Below, piece by piece: positions 34,626-44,600 of a DNA stretch of 64,000 nucleotides. The translations under genes and the position numbers were made by a program. This DNA is from Larkinella humicola (GTDB lineage: Bacteria > Bacteroidota > Bacteroidia > Cytophagales > Spirosomataceae): the NCBI RefSeq assembly GCF_008727875.1, contig NZ_VTWS01000001.1, positions 372,001 through 436,000 on the forward strand, in the 5' to 3' direction. Numbering within the stretch: the first letter of the stretch is position 1; each line of letters begins with the position of its first letter. The notes under the pieces were generated by a model, which saw nothing but the letters and a program-made list of their open reading frames with translations, was not told where the DNA came from and ran no database searches.

Positions 34626-34693
34626 GCCCCCGCCCCCTAAAGGGGGAGCTTGGAGCGCGGGTAACTCAACTCCCCCTTTAGGGGCGGGGGGGC
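34626..34693. repeat. Fold-back element, family G, third copy
   Basis: GCCCCCGCCCCCTAAAGGGGGAG (34626-34648) pairs with CTCCCCCTTTAGGGGCGGGG on the right; a run of seven G bases lies at 34686-34692. It shares the CCCCTAAA/TTTAGGGG word with 27001-27090. Confidence 0.8.
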
Positions 34694-34816
34694 AAGGCTG
34701 GGGGCAAATGCGGTTGAGGAGCAACCAGTGATGGTTCTAAGGTAACATTAGCGAAATAATTGTTGCGCTTTATGAACATCTATCGTATCTAGCCTGCGGT
34801 TTTAAGACCCTTTAAA

Positions 34817-37800
34817 ATGACCCGGTTCGTTCGGCTCCTCAAGCGAAACCTCTTTTCTTGTTGTTTTCGCGGCCTCCTGATGCTGGCTTTCGGGATCACC
34901 GGTCATTTCGTACTGGCGCAAAGCAAATTTACACCAGCGCCTTCGGACTACACCATTACCAAGCGGTTGCTTTCCATTGAAAATGGCCTGGCTTCTCACG
35001 AGGTGTTTTGCGGGCTACAGGATGCCGCCGGTTTTCTGTGGTTTGGCACCCGCAACGGCTTGAACCGCTACGATGGGAAAGACTGTCTGCTCTTTACCCG
35101 GCAACGGAATAAACTGCAGGATAATAAAGTGGTGCAACTAGCAAAAGATGATGCTAATCACCTGTTCATTGCCTACAGCAGTACGGGTTTTCAGCTCACC
35201 ACCAATGGGAAAGTGGATGTGATGGATGCCACGACGCAGGAAGTTAAAACACTGAAGGCGGCTTTTCCCAACCTGCCGTTTCAAGAGCAGGATGTCTACT
35301 GGATCGCCAATGACGGCACTGATGAAGTCAGTTTTTTAACAGCCTTTCCGTTCCGGTATTGGAAATACTCTTCCAAACGGGGGTTTCGGCTTCGTTACGA
35401 ACTGAAAAGCTGGAATCAAACCCAGTCAGCCGTTAACCCCCGCGTCACCGGGCCTTTTTGCGTTTTCGGAAACGGGAGTGCCCTGCTGAAATTAACCAAC
35501 CAGGACCCCCAGTATCTGATCACGAACGATACGGTTTTTGCCTTTACGCAAAAGGATGTGTTGCGATCATTACCCCTGGGTTTTACGCGCCAAAACGAAC
35601 TGCTTGTTACTTACAACACCAAAACCGAGGTGGATCGTTTTGCCGTTGGCAGGCTGACCCAGAAAGGCCGGTTTGAATCCGTCGGTGATCTGCATAAATA
35701 CCACCTGAATGCGGTAAAAGACCAATACTGGTATCAGATTGTGGTCGCAACCAATGCCCTTTCTTCCATTTTGTACATCAGTACGGATGCGCTTTACCTG
35801 TGGAGGGAAGATGCTTTTTTGAAAGTGATTTCTAAATCGGACTGGAAGGGATTTGAGAATCTGTTTATCTACGGGCTTTTTCCGGACAATCTGGGCAATC
35901 TCTGGCTCTGTACTTCCCTCGGGGTTCTGCAACTGGCGATCGAAAAGAACCGGTTCGAGCCGTATTTTTCCATCAGTCAGCAATCCCTCCAGCCTAACAG
36001 CCAGGCCCGGGGAATCTATGCGGATGATACCGGCCCGATCGTTGCCAATATCTGGACGCACACCTTCAGTCAGCAGGGTGGAAAACTACAGGCGGTTTCC
36101 GATGAGGAAATTAAATACGCGATTGTTAAACACGATTCGGCACTCTACGTCGGCGGTTATAACCTGTTTCGGTACGATGCAGCGAAAAATACGATCAGGG
36201 CCTCTCCGGGCGGGCAGGGGTCGGAAATCTGGTCGATGTTTTCGTTGAACGACAGCCTGTTGCTTCTGGGACGAACCACCGGTTTGTCGGTGTTCAATTC
36301 CCGTACCCGCCAGTTTGATTCGCTTTCCCTGGCGACTCCCAACACGCCCGAAGCCAAATTTGTGTACCGGTTTTTCAAAGACAAAACCGGTACCGTCTGG
36401 GCTGTGGCCGAGAATGGGTTGTATAAACTGACGATTGACGAACGACGATTAACCATTGACCGCCGACCATCGCCAATCGTCAATGGTCAATCGTCAATGG
36501 TCAATCGTCAATGGTCAATCGTCAAAATTCAATCCACTTTTCTCAATGGTTTGAGTTTGCTGGATGCCTACCGGGATGCCGACGGGATTTTCTGGCTGGC
36601 CACCAACGGCGAAGGGTTATACCGCTGGGATCCCAAAACCAACGCGATCCGGCAGTTCAATATCACCGCCGGTTTTCCGTCCGATGTGTTGTACCGGATT
36701 GAACCCGACGAATTTGATCACCTCTGGATCAGTTCAGACTACGGCCTGATCCGCTTTCACCGGAAGTCGTTTTCCGTCAATACCTACACGACCGTCGACG
36801 GCATTACGCACAATGAGTTCAACCGAACCTCTTCGTTCCGATCCAGCGACGGTCGGCTCTTTTTTGGAGGCATCGACGGGGTCAATGCGTTTTACCCCCG
36901 GGATTTCAGAGCTGATACCACGACGCTTCAGGTGCCGTTGCGAATCATTGCGTTTAACCAGTTTGTAAGTTCACAAAATGAGCTAGTCAACAAAACCACC
37001 GAGTTGCTGAATACGTCACACATCACGCTGAAACCCAACGACCGGTTTTTTACCCTGGAATTTCAGCTGCTGGATTTTACCAAAGAGGCAGCGCACCGGT
37101 ATGCGTATAAAATCGAAGGCATTGACAAGAATTGGAATTACATTACGGAGAATTCCATCCGCATCAGTGGGCTGCCCTACGGCGATTTTACCCTGCACAT
37201 CAAGGGCCAAAACGGGGAGGGAGCCTGGAGTAAAAGTGAATTGATCCTTCCCCTGACCGTTTTAAAGCCGTTTTATTGGCAATGGTGGTTTATTTCCGGA
37301 GCCATCCTGCTGTTTCTTCTGGCGGTTTCCGTCTTCATTCGTTTCAGAGTAAAACAACTGGCGGCCGACAAAAAGAAGCTGGAGCAAATGGTAAACGAAC
37401 GGACTGTCCAGTTGAAGCGCTCCCTGTCCGAACAGTCGGATTTGTTGCTGGAAAAGGATGTGCTGATGAAGGAAATTCACCACCGGGTCAAGAATAACTT
37501 ACAGGTTATTTCGGGCTTGCTGGAACTACAGAGCAAGAGCTTGACGGATGAAACCGCAAAAGATGCCTTACGGGATGGACAAAACCGGGTCCGCAGCATT
37601 GCGCTGATTCACCAGAACCTGTACCAGTTCGAAAACCTCAGTAGCATTGATCTGAAACGATTTATCAATGACCTTTGTAGGCAGGTTCAGAGCGTCTTTC
37701 AAAAACAAAAACCGGTTACCATTCGGATTGCCGTGCCGGATTTGCACCTGGATATCGATTCCGCCGTTCCGCTGGGGTTGATTCTGAATGAACTGTTGTC

Positions 37801-38074
37801 CAATTCATTTAAATATGCTTTTTCGGAAGGAGCCGCCGGTGAAATTCAACTGGAGATTCGTTCGCTCACCGAGGGGAGATACCAATTGCGGTACGCCGAT
37901 GATGGCCCCGGCCTGCCGCCCGGTTTCGATCTGGCCCGGGCGTCGACGCTGGGTCTGCAACTGGTCAATGACCTGAGCCGGCAAATTGGCGGAAGTGTGC
38001 AGTATGCAATGAAAAACGGGGCTGCTTTTACCATTTACTTTACCAACCGCGATCAGCGGAAAAACGAAGACTAA
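34817..38074 (+). CDS. Periplasmic-propeller sensor histidine kinase (Reg_prop, Y_Y_Y, HisKA_2)
   Basis: 1085 residues: signal region, beta-propeller of Reg_prop repeats (about 60-700, e.g. AGFLWFGTRNGLNRYDG, LWISSDYGLIRFH), Y_Y_Y domain (about 730-810, FTLEFQLLDFTKEAAHRYAYKIEG), one membrane helix (about 824-845), coiled coil, HisKA_2 domain with phospho-His H889 in EIHHRVKNNLQ, and an HATPase domain (NELLSNSFKYAF, DDGPGLPPG). A fold-back element is read in frame at residues 538-569 between propeller blades. Partner is the LytTR regulator five bases downstream. Not a one-piece hybrid: there is no receiver or AraC domain. Confidence 0.92.
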   Translation: MTRFVRLLKRNLFSCCFRGLLMLAFGITGHFVLAQSKFTPAPSDYTITKRLLSIENGLASHEVFCGLQDAAGFLWFGTRNGLNRYDGKDCLLFTRQRNKLQDNKVVQLAKDDANHLFIAYSSTGFQLTTNGKVDVMDATTQEVKTLKAAFPNLPFQEQDVYWIANDGTDEVSFLTAFPFRYWKYSSKRGFRLRYELKSWNQTQSAVNPRVTGPFCVFGNGSALLKLTNQDPQYLITNDTVFAFTQKDVLRSLPLGFTRQNELLVTYNTKTEVDRFAVGRLTQKGRFESVGDLHKYHLNAVKDQYWYQIVVATNALSSILYISTDALYLWREDAFLKVISKSDWKGFENLFIYGLFPDNLGNLWLCTSLGVLQLAIEKNRFEPYFSISQQSLQPNSQARGIYADDTGPIVANIWTHTFSQQGGKLQAVSDEEIKYAIVKHDSALYVGGYNLFRYDAAKNTIRASPGGQGSEIWSMFSLNDSLLLLGRTTGLSVFNSRTRQFDSLSLATPNTPEAKFVYRFFKDKTGTVWAVAENGLYKLTIDERRLTIDRRPSPIVNGQSSMVNRQWSIVKIQSTFLNGLSLLDAYRDADGIFWLATNGEGLYRWDPKTNAIRQFNITAGFPSDVLYRIEPDEFDHLWISSDYGLIRFHRKSFSVNTYTTVDGITHNEFNRTSSFRSSDGRLFFGGIDGVNAFYPRDFRADTTTLQVPLRIIAFNQFVSSQNELVNKTTELLNTSHITLKPNDRFFTLEFQLLDFTKEAAHRYAYKIEGIDKNWNYITENSIRISGLPYGDFTLHIKGQNGEGAWSKSELILPLTVLKPFYWQWWFISGAILLFLLAVSVFIRFRVKQLAADKKKLEQMVNERTVQLKRSLSEQSDLLLEKDVLMKEIHHRVKNNLQVISGLLELQSKSLTDETAKDALRDGQNRVRSIALIHQNLYQFENLSSIDLKRFINDLCRQVQSVFQKQKPVTIRIAVPDLHLDIDSAVPLGLILNELLSNSFKYAFSEGAAGEIQLEIRSLTEGRYQLRYADDGPGLPPGFDLARASTLGLQLVNDLSRQIGGSVQYAMKNGAAFTIYFTNRDQRKNED
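36430..36524. repeat. Fold-back element, family C, inside the sensor kinase gene
   Basis: Left arm from 36430 (GACGATTGACGAACGACG, AACCATTG) and right arm to 36524 (CAATGGTCAATCGTCAATGG, TCAATCGTC) pair at about 26 of 29 positions. The spacer contains the core GACCGCCGACCATCGCCAAT, shared with the element at 41413-41467. It encodes about 32 residues in frame, an extra segment compared with the surrounding propeller. Confidence 0.9.
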
Positions 38075-38079
38075 AGGTC

Positions 38080-38820
38080 ATGGCCGTTTTAAAAATAGGC
38101 GTTGTGGAGGATGAACTGGTGATTGCCCGGACAATTCTGAATACCCTCGACGAGCTGGGGTATTCGCACTGCGGCCCTGCCATCACCTACACCGAAGCCC
38201 TGGAAATGCTTGAACACGACAAGCCGGATCTGGTTTTGCTCGACATCCAGTTGGCCGGCCGGAAAGACGGGATCGATGTGGCGCAGAAGCTTAATGAAGC
38301 TGATCCGGTTCCGTTCATTTTTTTAACGGCCAACAGCGATGCCGATACGATTGACCGGGCCAAAAAGGTAAAACCGCATGCGTACATTGTAAAACCGTTT
38401 ACGAAAGAAGAACTGTTTGCTGCCATTGAAATCGCCTTCAGCAACTTTACCGGGAAACAGACGGGTGGAAAGCCCGCTTCGCTAGCCACGTCCTCCACCC
38501 GAAATTTCATGTTTGTGAAGGACGGGTATGTGTTCAGGAAGGTGTTTTTTAAAGAACTTCTCTACCTGGAGAGCGACGCCAATTATGTAACTCTGCACCT
38601 GGCCTCCCAAAAGAAAGTCATGGTTCGTTCTACCATTCATGATTTTTTGGAACAGTTGGAGCCCGGCCTGTTCATCCGCATCCACCGGTGTTACGCCGTA
38701 AACATCAACCACATCGAGGATATTTTTCCAACAGAAATGGCCTTGCAAGGCGTTAAGATTCCCATCGGGAAATCCTACCGGGAAGAGCTTTTCAAAGCGT
38801 TGGGCCTACCTGAATCCTGA
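38080..38820 (+). CDS. LytTR-type response regulator
   Basis: 246 residues: receiver domain (1-120) with acidic pair E10/D11, phospho-acceptor D55 in LVLLDIQ, and the lysine in IVKPF; then a LytTR DNA-binding domain (about 140-240, FFKELLYLESDANYVTLHL, FIRIHRCYAVNINHIEDI). Starts five bases after the kinase stop. The kinase has a HisKA_2 head and this regulator a LytTR tail, a common Bacteroidota pairing. Targets unknown; the next genes are separated by a fold-back element. Confidence 0.93.
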   Translation: MAVLKIGVVEDELVIARTILNTLDELGYSHCGPAITYTEALEMLEHDKPDLVLLDIQLAGRKDGIDVAQKLNEADPVPFIFLTANSDADTIDRAKKVKPHAYIVKPFTKEELFAAIEIAFSNFTGKQTGGKPASLATSSTRNFMFVKDGYVFRKVFFKELLYLESDANYVTLHLASQKKVMVRSTIHDFLEQLEPGLFIRIHRCYAVNINHIEDIFPTEMALQGVKIPIGKSYREELFKALGLPES

Positions 38821-38835
38821 TTGTATACATTGACC

Positions 38836-38919
38836 AGGAACACGGATTAAACAGATGGAACGGATTTGCGCAGATTACGATCGGTGTTGATCTGTTCAAT
38901 CCGTCTAATCCGTGTTCCT
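38836..38919. repeat. Fold-back element, family A
   Basis: Left arm from 38836 (AGGAACACGGATTAAACAG, GAACGGATT) and right arm to 38919 (AATCCGTCTAATCCGTGTTCCT) pair imperfectly. The word GGAACACGGATT recurs in the cleaner copy at 61671-61751. Sits in the 205-base gap after the LytTR gene. Confidence 0.85.
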
Positions 38920-39025
38920 ATCGTCACAGACTTCCTCCCCAAGTTCCCTGCATTCATCCCTGAAAAGCCACATTCGTCCCTTTTAGTTGGTCATTCGCCC
39001 AAACGGTAACAGTTTTGGTTCCGTT

Positions 39026-39223
39026 ATGGGATTGCTCGATCTGGACAAAATCATCATCAAACGGACTATTCTGGGGATTCGCTGCAGCAACTGTGGTGGT
39101 AATCTGGTGCTTTCTCCCAAACGATCCATCGCCGGGCGGTTTATCAAGCTGGTATCCCTGGGAACCCTAACGCCCAAAAGTTATAAATGCGAACAGTGCC
39201 AAAAACGATACATGCTGCTCTAA
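39026..39223 (+). CDS. Small zinc-ribbon protein
   Basis: 65 residues from the ATG at 39026; an upstream in-frame ATG at 38987 would add 13 residues. Two CxxC knuckles (RCSNCGG and YKCEQCQKR) about 35 residues apart flank a basic segment (SPKRSIAGRFIKL). It probably binds one Zn2+. It starts the short redox-type cluster, 32 bases ahead of the peroxiredoxin. Role unknown; small rubredoxin-like or nucleic-acid-binding ribbons are alternatives. Confidence 0.65.
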   Translation: MGLLDLDKIIIKRTILGIRCSNCGGNLVLSPKRSIAGRFIKLVSLGTLTPKSYKCEQCQKRYMLL

Positions 39224-39255
39224 ACATTTTACAAACCCTCCAAAAATCAAACACC

Positions 39256-39921
39256 ATGAGTCTCAGATTAGGTGACATTGCTCCTGATTTCCAGGCGGAA
39301 ACAACCCAGGGAACCCTGAATTTTCATGATTGGATCGGCGACGGCTGGGCCATTCTCTTTTCCCACCCGAAAGATTTTACCCCGGTTTGCACCACTGAGT
39401 TGGGGTACATGGCCAAACTGGCTTCCGATTTCGAACAACGCAACTGCAAAGTGCTTGGCCTCAGCGTCGATCCGGTCGAGAACCACCTGAAATGGAAAGC
39501 CGACATTGAAGAAACGCAACACTATCCGGTCAACTACCCGATGATCGGCGACACCGACCTGGCCATCGCCAAACTGTATGACATGCTGCCGGCCGATGAG
39601 CCCGGAACGTCTGAAGGCCGGACGGCGGCTACCAACCACACCGTCCGGACGGTTTTTATCGTGGGGCCCGACAAGAAAATCAAACTGCACCTGACCTACC
39701 CGATGACCACCGGGCGCAACTTCCACGAAATCCTGCGTGTGCTGGATTCCATGCAACTGACGGCGGCTCATAAAGTAGCGACGCCGGTCAACTGGCAGAA
39801 TGGCGACGATGTGATCATTGTGCCGGCTGTTTCGGATGCGGAGGCCAGAGAAAAATACCCGAACGGCTGGAAAACCGTCAAACCGTACCTGCGCATCGTG
39901 GCTCAACCAGGCCAAAACTAA
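39256..39921 (+). CDS. 1-Cys (Prx6-type) peroxiredoxin
   Basis: 221 residues from the ATG at 39256. The peroxidatic Cys45 is in FTPVCTTELGYMAKL, with the Prx6-type HPKDF motif before it and the C-terminal part (VIIVPAVSDAEAREKYPNGWKTVKPYLRI) characteristic of the 1-Cys group. No resolving Cys near the C-terminus is seen. Reduces hydrogen peroxide and alkyl or lipid peroxides in the cytosol. Followed after 50 bases by a sulfide:quinone-reductase-like flavoprotein, which suggests a role in sulfide or persulfide stress. Confidence 0.93.
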   Translation: MSLRLGDIAPDFQAETTQGTLNFHDWIGDGWAILFSHPKDFTPVCTTELGYMAKLASDFEQRNCKVLGLSVDPVENHLKWKADIEETQHYPVNYPMIGDTDLAIAKLYDMLPADEPGTSEGRTAATNHTVRTVFIVGPDKKIKLHLTYPMTTGRNFHEILRVLDSMQLTAAHKVATPVNWQNGDDVIIVPAVSDAEAREKYPNGWKTVKPYLRIVAQPGQN

Positions 39922-39971
39922 GGTTCGCATCAAGGCGATTTCCAATCAAACCGATCACTTAAAATCGTACC

Positions 39972-41114
39972 ATGAAATTACGTGTACTGGTACTCGGAGC
40001 AGGCTTTGGTGGCCTGGAACTCAGCACCATTCTTTCGGAATCCCTCGGAACAGAGCTGGATCTGACGTTGATCGATCAACACGATTCCTTTTTCTTCGGT
40101 TTTTCCAAACTGGATGTGATGTTTGGGCGAAAACCGGCGGATGCGGTCAAGATTCCATACCGTCATCTGGTCAAACCGGGTGTGCGTTTCCGGCAGGAAA
40201 CCATCACGGCGATTGATCCGGTTGCCAAAAAGGTTACCACCCAAAATGCCACCTACGACGCGGATGTGCTGGTGGTTGCCCTGGGGGCCAACTACGACCT
40301 GGCGGCCACGCCGGGGCTGGCAGAAGGCGGGAATGAATATTATTCTTTTGCCGGGGCCGAAACGTTGCGGAACGTGATTCCGCAGTTTACCCGTGGTCAT
40401 GCCATCGTCGGCGTATGTGGGGCACCGTTCAAGTGTCCGCCCGCCCCGAGCGAAGCGGCTTTGATGCTGCATGATTACCTGCTCAAACGCGGGGTACGGG
40501 ACGCTTGCACCATCAGCATCGTCATGCCGTTTGGCTCACCCATTCCGCCGTCGCCCGATACGTCGAAAGCCTTGCTCCGCGCGTTTGAAGAACGGCACAT
40601 CCAGTTCATTCCCCAGCGGAAAGTTCGTTCGCTCGACCCGTCGCGTCAGGTCGTCATGCTGGACGATGGCACTGAAATGCCGTACAATTTATTCCTCGGG
40701 ATTCCCAAACACGTGGCTCCGGAGGTGGTACTGGAAAGCGGTCTGGCCGAAAACGGGTGGATTCCGGTCACTAAAACGGATCTGATCACCCGGTTTCCCG
40801 GCGTGTATGCCATCGGCGATGTCACCAGCGTCGGAACCCCCAAAGCCGGGGTTTTTGCGGAAGGGGCGGCCAAAATTGCGGCCGCTTCCATCATTGCCTC
40901 GTTTCGGGGGAACAACAACGCGTCCGTTTATACGGGTGCAGGTTCCTGTTACATCGAATTTGGCGAAGGCCGGGTTGGCCGGGTGGATGTCGATTTTTTT
41001 TCGGGACCCAAACCCCACGGGATTCACCACGAACCCTCCGAAATGCTGGTCGTCGACAAGGACCATTTTGGCTCCAGCCGAAAAGCCCGCTGGTTCGGGA
41101 TTCCGACCCGTTAA
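39972..41114 (+). CDS. Sulfide:quinone oxidoreductase-like FAD flavoprotein
   Basis: 380 residues. An N-terminal dinucleotide motif GAGFGGLE, second NAD/FAD region around 130-165, and the FAD-binding GVYAIGDVTSVGTPKAG near 275. Two cysteines, C149 and C155 in VCGAPFKCPPAP, fit the conserved sulfide-handling cysteines of SQR-type enzymes, though only two are visible where classic SQRs have three. A type-II NADH dehydrogenase-like role is the alternative. Probably a peripheral membrane enzyme reducing quinone. Neighbours: 1-Cys peroxiredoxin and a small conserved protein. Confidence 0.82.
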   Translation: MKLRVLVLGAGFGGLELSTILSESLGTELDLTLIDQHDSFFFGFSKLDVMFGRKPADAVKIPYRHLVKPGVRFRQETITAIDPVAKKVTTQNATYDADVLVVALGANYDLAATPGLAEGGNEYYSFAGAETLRNVIPQFTRGHAIVGVCGAPFKCPPAPSEAALMLHDYLLKRGVRDACTISIVMPFGSPIPPSPDTSKALLRAFEERHIQFIPQRKVRSLDPSRQVVMLDDGTEMPYNLFLGIPKHVAPEVVLESGLAENGWIPVTKTDLITRFPGVYAIGDVTSVGTPKAGVFAEGAAKIAAASIIASFRGNNNASVYTGAGSCYIEFGEGRVGRVDVDFFSGPKPHGIHHEPSEMLVVDKDHFGSSRKARWFGIPTR

Positions 41115-41149
41115 CACAGAATCATTACTCACCCCTGAACACGCAGAAA

Positions 41150-41419
41150 ATGCCAACCTACCTCGTTGAAATTCCGCACTCGGAGACGGTGTCGGAATGT
41201 AAAAAAGTGATCAACGTTTTTTTGAACTCCGGTTCGCACATCATCTCCCACGCGCACTGGGGTTGTAAAGACGGCGTTCATAAAATGTGGTTTATCTACG
41301 ATTTTGAGGACAAAGAAAGTGTTCTTCGGGCCATACCGCCTTTGATGAGACCCCAGGCACAGGTCATCGAACTGGTTAAATTCCGGGTAGAAGATGTCAG
41401 GCTGTATACAGCCGATTGA
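41150..41419 (+). CDS. Small conserved protein, function unknown
   Basis: 89 residues, no signal peptide. Beta-rich start (PTYLVEIPHSETVSECKKVINVF) and a HIISHAHWGCKDGVHKMWFIYDFEDKES segment with several His and one Cys; a ferredoxin-like fold is plausible. Its stop TGA (41417-41419) is formed by bases of the fold-back element that begins at 41413, so the last residues may be element-derived. Lies 35 bases after the SQR-like gene and likely in the same transcript. Confidence 0.7.
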   Translation: MPTYLVEIPHSETVSECKKVINVFLNSGSHIISHAHWGCKDGVHKMWFIYDFEDKESVLRAIPPLMRPQAQVIELVKFRVEDVRLYTAD

Positions 41420-41467
41420 CGATTGACCATCGACCGCCGACCATTGGCAATCGTCGATGGTCAATTA
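41413..41467. repeat. Fold-back element, family C, second copy
   Basis: ATTGACCATCGACC pairs with the GGTCAAT/CGTCGATGG side; the core GACCGCCGACCATTGGCAAT is nearly identical to that in the kinase gene element at 36430-36524. Confidence 0.88.
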
Positions 41468-41468
41468 A

Positions 41469-41636
41469 TACTGTACGAAGGATTTAAAACTGGTTGGTAA
41501 AATGGATTTTACTTCCATTTTTTCGGTCTCGGTGTTATACAAACCCCTATCAATTGGATAAAAATGGCCTTTGCAAGCGGAAGCTTTGCTTCGAAATCCA
41601 AAGATTATTCGGCCAAAACCAATCCTTCGTACAGTA
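41469..41636. mobile_element. Candidate MITE-like element with 16-bp perfect terminal inverted repeats
   Basis: TACTGTACGAAGGATT at 41469-41484 is exactly complementary to 41621-41636. The 168-base unit holds a small hairpin followed by T-rich sequence (near 41495-41525), a second small hairpin around 41580, and no gene. It is flanked on both sides by family C words (41413-41467 and 41638-41680), as if inserted into such an element. No clear target duplication was identified and no transposase is in the window. Confidence 0.5.
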
Positions 41637-41637
41637 C

Positions 41638-41680
41638 TGATGGTCAATGGTCGATCGTCAATCGTCATTCGTCATCCACC
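41638..41680. repeat. Family C half-element
   Basis: TGATGGTCAATGGTCGATCG and TCAATCGTCATTCGTC repeat the right-arm words of the family C element; a left arm is missing here but is present at 41413-41440, across the 168-base unit. Confidence 0.75.
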
Positions 41681-41698
41681 AATGAAACAGAATATTTC

Positions 41699-44600
41699 AT
41701 GAGAGAACCCTTACTAAACCTTACAATAAAAAACGCCCGCCGGAGAGTTGCAGCCCGGCGGGCTTGGCTTTTACTTCCGATGTTCATGTGGGTAACCACC
41801 AGCACCTTTGCGCAGACCACCTGGACCGGGGGAGTCGATACCGCCTGGGACAAACCGGGCAACTGGTCGGCGGGGGTGCCGGATGCAGCCGACGACGTCG
41901 TTATTCCCGACGTGACGAACGACCCCGTCATTGCCGGCGGTACGGCGGCTTTGGCCCAATCGGTGCTCATTCAGGCCAGTGGCTTGCTGACCATCAACGC
42001 GACCGGAAGCCTGACCATCAACGGTTTTGCTACATACAGCACCCCGACTGAATTCACGGCGGGTTTGAATAACCTGGGGACCGTCGCCAACAGCGGCAAC
42101 CTGACCCTGGGTTCGGTCGCCAGCGTCGGAAAATACGGAATGATCAACCAGGGTAGTTTTACCAACAAAACCGGTGGTGAAATCCACATTGACCGTTCGA
42201 CCGATACCGGAATTTTTCAGGCCAGCGGCACCTTTACGAACGAAGCGAACATTGCCATCGGCGTGCTGGCCGATATTGGGCTGCACGGCATCTGGAACAA
42301 TGCCACCTTCAACAATACCGCAGGGACCATCCGGATTGATCGCTCGACGTTTCGGGGGCTGGTGAACTATGCCGAAGCCGCAAAATCGATCGACGCTACC
42401 TTTACCAATTCTGCCACCATCACCATTACCAATGCCACGACCGTTTCAGCCGGGACCTCGACGTCGGCTGGCAGTGCGGGCATTGAAACCCGGGGAACGT
42501 TCAACAACAATGCAGGGGGCGCCATCACCATCGATCGCACCAGCGGAACGGGGCTTTATCACGCCGACGGGACCTTCACCAATTCTGCCACCATCACCAT
42601 TGGGGCCACAGAACCGGCGGGAAATTATGGTTTGTCGAGCTGGGGGACGTTCAACCACACGGGCGGCCAGATCCGGATCGACCGTACCCGCGAAATCGGG
42701 CTTCTCAACGCGTCGGGGTCGTTCACCAATTCGGCGTCCATCACCATCGGCGCGAACGCCGGTGTCGGAGCTACGGGAGTAGAAAACCAGGCGACTTTTA
42801 TCAACAATGCGGGGGCCGACCTCCACATCGATCGTTCCTCGTACGTCGGCCTTCATCAGGCCGCCAGCACCTTTACCAATTCCGGGACCGTCACCATCGG
42901 GGCCTCGGAGATTGTGGGGACGTACGGTCTGATCAGCCGGGCGGCTTTTACCAACCAGGGGAGCGGCCAAATCCGCATTGATCGGTACGGCACCACCGCG
43001 CTGTTTCACCGGTCCGATACCTTCACCAATGCGGCCACCATCACCATCGGGGCGCAGGCCAGCGTCGGGCTTCAGGGAATCAGGAACGATGCGACGTTCA
43101 ACAACACCATCGGCGGGAGCATCCACATCGATCGTACCTCCGAATGGGCGGTGATGAATAATGGGGACGTCGCCCAGTCGATCCATGCGACCTTCACCAA
43201 TTCGGCCGACCTCACCATCGGAGCAAACACCAACGTGGGGGCTTATGGCGTTTGGAACAAGGCTACGTTCAACAACAATGCGGGTGGTCAGGTCCGGATT
43301 GACCGCTCGACCGACACCGGGCTTTATCACGCCAGCGGCACCTTCACCAATGCTGCCGACCTTACCATTGGAGCAAATGCCACGGTGGGGTATCACGGTA
43401 TCTGGAACAGTGCCACCTTCAACAACACCGGTGGAACCACCCAAATTGATCGGTCCTCGCTGCGGGCGCTGGTGAACTATGCCGACGAACTCGAGTCGAT
43501 CAATGGAATCTTTACCAATTCGGCGACCATTTCCATCGGATCCATCGCTGCAGTGGGATACTCGGGTATTGAAAACCGGGGCACTTTTAACAACAATTCG
43601 GGCGGAACGATTGCTGTTGATCGTTCCGATAACTACGGGATTAATCTCATCGCCGGCACAATCACCAATGCAGCCGCCATCACCATCGGTGGCATTGCCG
43701 GTGTGGGATATGTGGGCATTCGCGTTCAGGAAGCCGGTAATTTCAAGAATAATGCCGGGGGAAACATCCGCATCGATCGCTCCACGACGATCGGAGTGTA
43801 CATTGCCGAAGGAAGTTTTACCAATTCGGCGACCCTCACCATCGGCGGATCAGAAACTATCGGGCAGTACGGTATTTATAATTACGGCGTATTTTCGAAT
43901 GAAGGCGGCCACATCCGGGTTGACCGCTCGACCAAATATGGAATTTACAATGCTTCGAATCTCGGCCTTTCGGGTTCGTTCACCAATTCGGCGACCATTA
44001 CCATCGGTGGCGTAGCGGGTGTCGGCGAGTACGGGATTTACAACGTTGGTCCCCTCAACAATTCCGGAGGAACCATCAGCATCGATCGCTTTACTGAAGC
44101 CGGTATTATCAATACGAAAATTTCGAATGATCAGGGTAAAGGTACGGTGACCAATGAGGCCGCCATCACCATTGGAGCATCTGAAAGTACAGGGAAGTAT
44201 GGTATTGTAAATGAGAATTCCTTTACAAATACCGGAACGGGCGGCCATATCCGGATTGACCGTTCCAGCGAAATTGGACTTTACAACCGTTTGGGAACGT
44301 TCACCAATGCAGCCGCCATCACCATCGGCGGGGTCGCGGGTGTGGGTTCGACGGGTCTGGAGAACCAGGCCACCTTTGCCAACCAAGCGGGAGGAGACCT
44401 CAAAATCGACCGTTCCTCGTACGTCGGGCTTCACAACATCACCCTGACAGCGCCCGCTTCCTTTACCAATGCCGGAACCCTCATTATTGGGAGCCTTGAC
44501 GTTGTGATGCAGTATGGCATCATCAACCGGGCGGGTTTTGCCAACCAAACGGGGGGGCAAATCAACATCGACCATTTCTTTCTGGGCGGTTTGGATATCG

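Noticed and set aside
36430..36524. CRISPR-like array of ATGGTCAATCGTC repeats
   Set aside because: Repeats are tandem without unique spacers, lie inside a gene, and no cas genes are present; the inverted-repeat reading explains them better.
41564..41698. A 45-residue longer start for the giant surface protein
   Set aside because: The extension is translated from the MITE-like unit and family C repeat, and would put a long non-signal segment before the export signal.
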